Shown here piece by piece: positions 62,001 through 64,000 of a stretch of DNA of 64,000 nucleotides. Under the pieces are notes generated by a model, which was not told the DNA's origin, ran no database searches, and worked only from the letters and a program-made list of their open reading frames with translations. The stretch's first letter is position 1. Each line of letters begins with the position of its first letter. This stretch comes from Carposina sasakii (Eukaryota > Arthropoda > Insecta > Lepidoptera > Carposinidae): contig CP053172.1 in NCBI GenBank assembly GCA_014607495.2, forward strand, positions 2,742,888 through 2,806,887. The letters run 5' to 3'. Made by a program: the position numbers and the translations under genes.

Positions 62001-62741
62001 CCTGTATACACGGCTGTAAGCCAGAATTGCAGGCTCGCGAAGGAGATAACACAGCCATAGCATAGCATAGCGGGGGGGGGGAAATGTTAGTGATTAACTT
62101 TATAGTTTACTTGCGTTAAATTTATTTGTAAAAGTTTAAAAAATGGTCAAGTGTATTGTTTAAGTTCTTTAAAAAATAATATTGTGATATGCATTTTATT
62201 TCCTTTTCATTGTGCGATAAGAACAATAAACCACATTTTTTGTACAAATTAATCTAAAATTAGCAATATTTGATTTATTTTACAAATGTGTAGCTTGATA
62301 TTCATCGTAAACATTAGTTTTTTTTTTACTTCAATGTGCATAACTAGTTTCTTGTAGTATCATTCTTTTAGTTTATTTTGTTAACTTAAACTTATAAAGT
62401 ACTATTTTGTTTCTCGTTTAATCTTATCTATTTTCTTTTTATCATCCTAAATCGTCGTTTCACAAAATTCTACCAAAACCTACCATTTTTACCACTGGCA
62501 ACAGGTGCTAACAATGATTTCTACCACGACGCTGATCAGTCTACTACCCGCTGGGCGGGTGAGGCGGTTTTTGGGCGCAGTGGCTTACAAGATGTCGATG
62601 AGAATATTAGTCAGAGGACTGTCTTGCTCCTACTCCTTCCACGACATGGAATACAAGCCAAAGTTCAACGGATTCTGCGTTGCCAACCACACGAGCCCAA
62701 TCGATGTTGCCATCCTTAGCGTCAATAATTGTTTCTCTTTG
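38079..62741 (+). CDS. Gpat4: Glycerol-3-phosphate acyltransferase 4-like, N-terminal 292 aa (partial)
   Basis: Six exons join in phase: 38079-38231, 49912-50035, 51456-51574, 56794-56930, 61489-61594 and 62505-62741; the 3' exons lie beyond the window. GPAT4-type enzymes acylate the sn-1 position of glycerol 3-phosphate in the ER and on lipid droplets, the first step of glycerolipid synthesis. The N-terminus is a membrane segment (SILYTPILLLILCIIFLASI) followed by GVRRLYVNILLKLFEYGR. A charged linker contains LGPSPELNYKRSASQERVQI. Then FHMSHCLDLVKAGMEAIIED and ELRSWNLLTRTNRQYEFLTW match the GPAT4 regulatory region, and a second hydrophobic hairpin is encoded by exons 5-6. Exon 6 ends soon after FCVANHTSPIDVAIL, the catalytic NHxxxxD motif (His about 275, Asp about 280). 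The glycerol-phosphate-binding and FPEGT motifs must be in later exons. Introns are very long for this locus and full of mobile DNA. Confidence 0.95.
38853..39350. mobile_element. hAT-type MITE, second copy
   Basis: Begins CAGAGGCGGCTGCTGAC and ends AAGCCGCCAGTG, with the same interior as 13700-14313 but an internal deletion. Flanks are ATCTATAC (38845-38852) and ATCCATAC (39351-39358), a duplication with one difference. Lies in Gpat4 intron 1. Confidence 0.85.
40121..40258. mobile_element. Short MITE, AAGGCCGCATTACGGC ends
   Basis: AAGGCCGCATTACGGCAAAA and CCGCCAG at the left pair with GGCGGTTTTGCTGTAGTGCG and GCC at the right. 138 bp; Gpat4 intron 1. A piece at 40262-40385 directly after it is the central part of the element at 27411-27600. 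Confidence 0.65.
40881..41283. repeat. 37-bp minisatellite, about 11 units
   Basis: Tandem units of about 37-40 bp, each containing CTTGTACGTAACTGGTTACC and then TAAAAGGCTTTTTTTATC. The number of T in the run, an A/G/T change after GTACG, and one GGCGGC variant distinguish units. The array sits in Gpat4 intron 1. No open frame is maintained, because the T run varies between units. Confidence 0.92.
41490..41615. repeat. ACCACGTGGGACTTAAT repeat family
   Basis: TACCACGTGGGACTTAATTG, GTGAAAAGTGGGTGTGTAT, CACACTTCTGCCCACCCTC and GGGATAATGGGCGTGATT, then a TATG-type end. Further copies at 23200-23285 and 56560-56765. Confidence 0.65.
41757..42090 (+). repeat. 'ATCCGGGATAAAAAGTAGCC' family copy
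   Basis: Nearly complete copy: CCCGCGACTCTCTCCGCGTG, TTATCCGGGATAAAAAC, AAGTAGCCTATATGTTATG, ATCGAAATCGATTCAGCCGT, GAGATTAGCGTGCACAAACG, then TGGGTACTGTTGCGTTGATA and CAGACAGCGACCCGTTACAT. Confidence 0.7.
42094..42425 (+). mobile_element. tRNA-derived SINE
   Basis: The head GGTGATATCCCAGTGGTTAA (A-box-like) and GTTCGATCCC (B box) lie 30-40 bp apart. The body has GAAAGCACGTAAAACCGTTG, GCGCCTGATCTCTCCGGTCG and TTGCGCACACACTTGTGCAC. The end is CGAAATACGGTCGGAGGTCA. A partial minus-strand copy is at 905-1095. Confidence 0.82.
42732..42907. mobile_element. Internally deleted Tc1/mariner-like MITE
   Basis: Starts CAGGGTGTTTTTTTGTGGC and ends GACCAAAAATCATCCTG, each flanked by TA. Same termini as 60537-60885 and 61634-62004 but only 176 bp, with a long T tract inside. 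Confidence 0.7.
43383..43642. mobile_element. Complete foldback MITE with TA flanks, inserted in another repeat
   Basis: Left CAGGGTGTAACAAAAAGGGT and ATGTTAAGCGAAAAG, right CTTTTCGCTTAACATACC and GTTACACCCTG. Inverted similarity extends over most of its 260 bp. The TA at both sides is the Tc1/mariner-type duplication. It separates CGACCCGCCCAGGCTTCGCA from AACCTTCCTCTTGAATCAC, which are adjoining in the repeat at 20961-21035, so it landed inside that repeat. Confidence 0.85.
44583..44873. mobile_element. MITE with ~45-bp inverted termini
   Basis: GCTCAATTTACACCGCCTTG and GGAAGCGACTTTTTGC at the left mirror GCAAAAAGTCGCTTCC and GCGGTGTAAATTGGGCC at the right. About 290 bp, non-coding, with GC-rich words in the middle. 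Gpat4 intron 1. Confidence 0.78.
45112..45290 (+). pseudogene. LINE reverse-transcriptase C-terminal fragment
   Basis: The + frame reads TGKMDGWRSKGRLIRWSDQI and KQLLNRSP before stops. The GRRxxGRPxxRWxDQI pattern is the conserved C-terminal stretch of RTE- and jockey-like ORFs. Decayed. Confidence 0.6.
45580..45720 (-). repeat. tRNA-SINE body fragment (16335-16553 family)
   Basis: CACATTAAGCTAGTCCCACT, TCTTTTGTCGTGGATACT and CAATGACTCGGAGGAAACAA follow the body of the SINE at 16335-16553; the tRNA-like head is missing. Confidence 0.65.
45800..46098 (+). repeat. 'ATCCGGGATAAAAAGTAGCC' family copy
   Basis: CCCGCGACTCCGTCCGCGTG to CAGCGATCCGTTACATTTTT in the usual order. It is followed immediately by a CGACCCGCCCCGGGTTCGCA fragment of another family. 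Confidence 0.7.
46415..46790 (+). mobile_element. Diverged RTE-tailed SINE interrupted by a MITE
   Basis: GGCAGAGTGGAACACCACCC, CGTACGAGGCAATTAAGGG, GCGTGGTGGTTATCGGC and, after the insert, AGGCCTACGTCCACCAGTGG to GGCTGATGATT follow the SINE consensus. It is split at 46590-46740. Confidence 0.72.
46590..46740. mobile_element. hAT-type MITE inside the SINE, 8-bp duplication
   Basis: A 151-bp insert beginning CAGCGTCGGCCCG and ending GGGCCGGCCCTG (inverted CAGGGCCGGCCC). It is flanked by CTGGGGAA at 46582-46589 and 46741-46748. The SINE sequence is continuous once insert and one duplication are disregarded. Confidence 0.8.
46919..47130. repeat. Near-perfect palindrome, ~98-bp arms, 15-nt loop
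   Basis: The left arm 46919-47016 and right arm 47032-47130 are inverted copies with few differences. Landmarks are GGATCGCCCGCCACCGGGCC, CTGACCCTCGGATCTGCCTA, GACACTACAGTCGCAAC and their complements. The loop is TGGATCTGGCTTCTC. The same arm occurs singly at 13466-13600, so this is a collapsed or head-to-head form of that family. Gpat4 intron 1. Confidence 0.85.
47467..47662. mobile_element. hAT-type MITE, exact 8-bp duplication
   Basis: Begins CAGGGATTCCCGAAC and ends TTTGAGAACCACTG, in the opposite orientation to 28065-28202. Flanked by TACTAAAC at 47459-47466 and 47663-47670. Contains GGTCCACCTGGACCAC and a GGACCCCCTGGACCCC block as in the other copy. Confidence 0.88.
48018..49542. mobile_element. 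Tc1/mariner-like foldback MITE split by a TTAA element
   Basis: Left CAGGATGTAAAAAGACAAC and right GTTGTCTTTTTACACCCAG, both flanked by TA. Without the inner element it measures 397 bp, nearly equal to the undisturbed 396-bp copy at 56962-57357. The arms share GGTTACGATCATTTTCTTC against GTGATCGTGATATTAC. Confidence 0.85.
48265..49388. mobile_element. piggyBac-type non-autonomous element with TTAA duplication
   Basis: A 1124-bp element with termini GGGGGGAAACCAGTTTAG and CTAAACTGGTTTCCCCCC, perfectly inverted over 18 bp. TTAA lies on both sides (48261-48264, 49389-49392), the specificity of the piggyBac superfamily. The inside has no transposase frame. It carries a small hairpin around CCTTAGTACCGCTGTACTAAGG and a GC-rich stretch at 48405-48475. 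Confidence 0.88.
49782..49862 (-). repeat. 3' part of the RTE-tailed SINE
   Basis: CAGTCCACTGCTGGACGTAG and ACTGCCATAGGGGGGTTTTT in - orientation, about 50 bp before Gpat4 exon 2. Confidence 0.7.
50271..50545. repeat. Copy of the 2359-2722 element, one end
   Basis: CACTATGGGTGCGCCCACCA, CACTGACCCTCGGATCTGAT, GTTTTCGCAGTT complement, CATATGTTTCGCCAACAACC and GGCATCCTCAGGATTATAG match the inside of 2359-2722 on the opposite strand. Gpat4 intron 2. Confidence 0.7.
50740..51113. mobile_element. CG-rich element with inverted ends
   Basis: CATCTCCACGAGCGAGAGAA and its inverted partner TTCTCTCGCTCGTGGAGACG bound about 370 bp that are unusually rich in CG for an intron (CGTCGCATCGCCGAATAAT, CGTCACGACTCGTTACGGAA). 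An internal CGTCACGACTCGTTACGGAA/CGCGACGACTCGTAACGGAA pair is a direct repeat. Class uncertain. Gpat4 intron 2. Confidence 0.65.
51225..51345 (-). repeat. Inverted copy of the 3150-3378 family
   Basis: GACAAGTTGCTAGCTCATCG, CCAGAGTTCCTTAGTCGACT, GAAGGAGATGCAGCTGATG and AATCCCGCATCGGC are the complement of the family's blocks. Confidence 0.65.
51700..52040. repeat. Gpat4 intron 3 repeats
   Basis: 51760-51890 is the inverted relative of 21195-21330 (GAAGCTCCGCCCCTTTATGA, CATGGCCTCACGATTGCCAC). 51963-52036 is the head of the RTE-tailed SINE (GTGGTGCCGGCAGAGTAGAG to CGTACGAGGCGATTAAG), cut off after the head. Confidence 0.65.
52242..54556. mobile_element. 2.3-kb long-TIR element with TTAA ends
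   Basis: Outer ends CCCCCGACGCAAAAACGACG and complement ending TTTGCGTCGGGGG, both bordered by TTAA (52238-52241, 54557-54560). Inverted arms continue for about 300 bp or more: GACGCGTCTG, GGCATCGTAGCTCCCAAACG, GATCCGATTTTAATGCGG, AAAGGTATATCAGTCGAGAG, CATTTTAAACCTTTTGTCAT. Left arm microsatellites (TC)n(TG)n. Inside are pieces of other families (52781-52930, 53346-53635) and a 121-bp tandem array. No transposase. TTAA and CCC termini suggest piggyBac affinity, by inference. Gpat4 intron 3. Confidence 0.8.
53679..53995. repeat. Tandem array, three ~121-bp units
   Basis: Units start at 53679, 53800 and 53921 with GATGGGGTTG, continue TAATTACGGA and CTTCCAGCTC and end near GAGCCCAAAC. Units differ by scattered substitutions, so the array is old. 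It lies inside the TTAA element at 52242-54556. Confidence 0.8.
54561..55574. other. Gpat4 intron 3, nothing firm
   Basis: AT-rich; a (TG)n tract at 54731-54748. A GC-richer patch at 55085-55150 (GCGTCGTCGGCGCACAGCGC) shows no splice-bounded exon. Confidence 0.4.
55575..55742 (+). mobile_element. RTE-tailed SINE lacking its head
   Basis: TTAAGGGTTTCCGGGAGGTG, GGTCACCAACCCGCCTGTCC, GTGGTGACTATGGGCAAAAC and GGCGTGCCCTGGGGGAAGCC to CCTACGTCCAGCACTG follow the SINE; the end lacks the microsatellite. Confidence 0.75.
56357..56449 (-). repeat. RTE-tailed SINE head
   Basis: GCCCACCTCCCGGAAACCC, CGCCTCGTACGATACCCACG and CTACTCTGCCGGCACCACGC in - orientation; only the 5' half of the SINE is here. 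Confidence 0.72.
56560..56765. repeat. Best copy of the ACCACGTGGGACTTAAT family
   Basis: CGTTACCGGTCGCTAAATTG, GTAGACTCACCCCTTACCAC, GGGACTTAATAGGGTAACTG and CACTTCTGCCCACCCTCTTT. An inverted relative of the first half is at 60950-61065. It ends about 30 bp before Gpat4 exon 4. Confidence 0.6.
56962..57357. mobile_element. Uninterrupted copy of the 48018-49542 foldback MITE
   Basis: CAGGGTGTAAAAAGACAGC to TTGTCTTTTTACACCCAG with TA flanks, 396 bp. At the place where the other copy holds the TTAA element, this one reads GGTGGATTTATGTAGAA with no insert. Confidence 0.85.
57367..58124. mobile_element. Tc1/mariner-like MITE, 758 bp
   Basis: Left CAGGATGTTTGTGACAGCC with AGGCAAATACTAA and right TTAGTATTTGCCTGGCCAC with ACCCTG are inverted and bordered by TA. 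It lies 9 bp from the preceding MITE. Internal CACAAGTGGTTTGCTGG and GTACAATAAAGAATAGAATA suggest a further insertion. No transposase frame. Confidence 0.78.
58493..58597 (+). mobile_element. RTE LINE 3' end with ATG tail
   Basis: GTTGGATGCAGGCTGCTTCC, GGAGTGGAGGTTGTTGGGGG, AGGCCTATGTCCAACAGTGG and GGGCTGTAAATGATGATGAT: the very end of the ORF ([18 protein letters not shown]) and tail. 5'-truncated. Confidence 0.75.
58598..58735. repeat. Relative of the 28629-28731 palindromic MITE
   Basis: AATGTCACAATTTGACGACC, CTCCCTCCCCCTTAACCTGT, GACGTAATATATGAATGGCC match the right half; GTGACGTCACGAAATTTAGG may be a diverged left half. A similar CTCCCTAGTGTGACGTCACA stretch is at 58323. Confidence 0.55.
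58771..58915 (+). mobile_element. tRNA-like SINE copy
   Basis: GAGGTGGTAAAATTCGTCAC, GACCCGGTGGCTCAGTGGTA and GGGTTCGATTCCCACCCGGG, ending TTTCTTTATTAATAATTTTA. Nearly identical to the next copy 300 bp away. Confidence 0.8.
59045..59225 (+). mobile_element. tRNA-like SINE copy, longer 5' end
   Basis: Starts with GGGATGAAAAATAACGTTTC before the tRNA-like core, as in 61276-61452. This shows that the family's 5' end lies about 75 bp upstream of the core. Confidence 0.8.
59487..60169. mobile_element. MITE with ~45-bp inverted termini
   Basis: AGATCCCACCGTAGGTTTAC and TACGCTCATCTGTTTATAGA at the left; TCTATAAACAGACGAGCGTA and GTAAACCTACGGTGGGATCT at the right. 683 bp, AT-rich, no coding frame. 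Inner parts contain two GGCAACCCxxG segments. Gpat4 intron 4. Confidence 0.85.
60218..60534 (+). repeat. 'ATCCGGGATAAAAAGTAGCC' family copy
   Basis: CCCGCGACTCCGTCTGCGTG to CAGCGATCCGTTACATTTCT in the usual order. A Tc1-like MITE abuts its 3' end. Confidence 0.7.
60537..60885. mobile_element. Tc1/mariner-like MITE with TA flanks
   Basis: CAGGTGTTTTTTTGTGGCCA and AACGAAGGGTACGTACTC at the left, CGACCAAAAATCATCCTG at the right, TA on both sides. The inside, AGACAGATATTAATTATTTC to CGTTGACG, is shared with 61634-62004 and in part 52781-52930. Confidence 0.75.
60886..61275. repeat. Repeat debris
   Basis: 60950-61065 contains CTAAGTCCCAATTGGTAAGG and GAGCCTACTATACCGCC, an inverted relative of 56560-56765. 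The rest is AT-rich. Confidence 0.45.
61276..61452 (+). mobile_element. tRNA-like SINE just before Gpat4 exon 5
   Basis: GGGATGAAAAATAACGTTGC, GAGATGGTAAAATTCGTCAT, GACCCGGTGGCTCAGTGGTG and GGGTTCGATTCCCACCCGGG, ending TTTATTAATAATTTTATGA. It stops 36 bp before the exon 5 acceptor. Confidence 0.82.
61634..62004. mobile_element. Tc1/mariner-like MITE copy in Gpat4 intron 5
   Basis: Left GAGGATGTTTTTTCGTTGCC, right CGACCAAAAATCATCCTG. Same family as 60537-60885. It begins 40 bp after the exon 5 donor. Confidence 0.72.
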
Positions 62742-64000
62742 GTAGTATTTGTTCTTTTTTTCGGGAATTTTATTTGGGACTTGTGCTGTCGTTTTACTGG
62801 GATTTTTTTCTCTGTGGGTAATTTTATTTGGGTTTTTTTTCCAGAGTTTTTGGGAGTTTTATTGTGTACGTTTTTTTTATTCATTACTGTGTTTGTCCTC
62901 ATTTTCATGTTTAATCATGGGGTTGTTATGTAGAAACATATTATTTAAGGCACGAATAAGAAACAGATAGATTAAAAGGCTGGAAAATCGTAATTTTGTG
63001 ACAGACCCTTATTATGTATCTTTCAACATCAATGCTAAAGTAAAAATAGTAACATAAAATTCGTATTACGTAGCAGAAAAGAAAAGGAATTTACGAGAAT
63101 TGTAATTTTTTTATTGCAACGTACGTAATAGGTAAGCCTTCGGTCGTGAGTTCTGCCGTCATACGGAAAAAGGGCGCATCTAACATTTTTTTCAAAATTG
63201 AGTTATATAGTGATTCGGAATCAGCATTTTCTGCTGATTCCGAATCACTATATAACTCAATTTTGAAAAAAATGTTAGATGCGCCCTTTTTCCGTATGAC
63301 GGCAGAGTTGGTCACTGCTAATAAAAGTGAGGTTGCATACAAAAACGCTATGCTGCTTGTTTTGATACGTCGAGTGGCAAAGTGCATTTAAGTATACAAC
63401 AGAAATTGCGCGACTCACGAAATTACGTACAAGCCAACTCTAACCGAACATTTTATAATTATTATTGACTTTATATAATATTTATGTAAGGTCTTAAGTT
63501 GAATGTCCTTATTTGTTCGTTGGTCAATTTTACAATAAGGTGGTCCGATATTGATATCTGTTGAAGTAGATGGCACCGTTTACGTAATATTTTTAGAGTG
63601 TGTTTCACTAAACACATACCTACGGTGTTATTACGAAAGAGTGCCTAAAGTTAGACTCGATTTAAATATGACATTTCACAGCAAAATGTAGGGCATATCT
63701 GCCAAATTTGGGTATGTTTAGCTTAATTTTTTTTTAAACTCTTTTGTAATATAATAACACGGTTAGTTTTAAAACTTGCTTAAGATATAAATAGCATCAA
63801 TTTTGTCTTCCAATTAGAAAAAAATGGTCTTAATAAAACCTATTAAAGGTAAGAGTTGCTTTACAACAGCGCCATCTACTTCAATTGCTATCATTCTCCC
63901 TTACATTACACCTGTACAATATTATGAGATAGACAATGCTAGTTTGTGTCTGTTTTTTTTTTCATGTGTTTTTCATGAGGTCTGGTGTTGGCAATACTGT
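62742..64000. other. Gpat4 intron 6, start
   Basis: After the donor TCTTTG/GTAGTA the frame can be read on as hydrophobic codons to 62933, but these are intron sequence, not protein. Apart from the hairpin at 63152-63306 nothing is recognised up to the window end. Confidence 0.55.
63152..63306. repeat. Perfect 75-bp inverted repeat with 5-nt loop
   Basis: The arm 63152-63226 starts TCTGCCGTCATACGGAAAAA and ends TGATTCGGAATCAGCA; 63232-63306 is its exact complement. The loop is TTTTC. I compared the arms base by base and found no mismatch or length difference. Similarity falls off immediately outside. It lies about 410 bp into Gpat4 intron 6 and would be transcribed with the gene. Confidence 0.93.

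Noticed and set aside
62742..62933. Continuation of the Gpat4 exon 6 frame as a membrane protein
   Set aside because: The frame runs into T-rich intron past a good donor (TTTG/GTAGTA). GPAT4 proteins continue with a different conserved sequence after this point.

Overview
The window reads as a piece of a lepidopteran (moth or butterfly) nuclear genome. Genes have short exons with GT-AG introns. The space between them is AT-rich and densely filled with retroposons and short inverted-repeat DNA elements of kinds common in Lepidoptera: RTE-clade LINEs ending in (ATG)n, a SINE sharing that tail, tRNA-derived SINEs, and Tc1/mariner-, hAT- and TTAA-type MITEs. There is no bacterial or viral gene organisation and no CRISPR array.

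Five genes were recovered by joining exons by splice phase. mRpL43 (mitochondrial ribosomal protein L43, + strand, 11871-12644) has three exons. A C2H2 zinc-finger gene (- strand, 15480-16925) has two. Arp1, the dynactin actin-related protein (+ strand, 19385-27319), has nine exons giving 376 aa. The F1Fo ATP synthase subunit e gene (- strand, 30302-31288) has three exons giving 83 aa. A Gpat4-type glycerol-3-phosphate acyltransferase (+ strand) starts at 38079; its first six exons are here (292 aa, ending just after the catalytic NHxxxxD motif) and the rest lies beyond the window. A proline-rich exon on the - strand (459-859) and a possible first exon in a GC-rich patch (10523-10549) may belong to another gene leaving the left edge. 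Orientation is convergent for mRpL43/zinc finger and Arp1/ATP synthase e, divergent for zinc finger/Arp1 and ATP synthase e/Gpat4. The recognised genes have housekeeping roles and form no functional cluster.

Layout. 1-11 kb: proline-rich exon, then repeat-rich, gene-poor DNA. 11-17 kb: mRpL43, a hAT MITE with exact target duplication, the zinc-finger gene. 18.6-27.3 kb: a MITE upstream of Arp1, then Arp1, whose introns hold an antisense RTE LINE, mariner and MITE fragments and several SINEs. 27.3-32 kb: MITEs and the ATP synthase e gene. 32.1-37.6 kb: a nearly complete RNase H-bearing non-LTR retrotransposon (4.9 kb, - strand) inserted into an older repetitive coding sequence, with a 9-bp target duplication that rejoins the host frame exactly. 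38-62.7 kb: Gpat4, with a 37-bp minisatellite, nested MITEs, a 2.3-kb long-TIR TTAA element and tRNA-type SINEs in its introns. 62.7-64 kb: Gpat4 intron 6, with a perfect 75-bp inverted repeat on a 5-nt loop.

The most informative signals are insertion histories that can be read from the sequence alone: nested elements with exact target duplications, a SINE that shares its 3' end with an RTE LINE, and long near-perfect hairpins.
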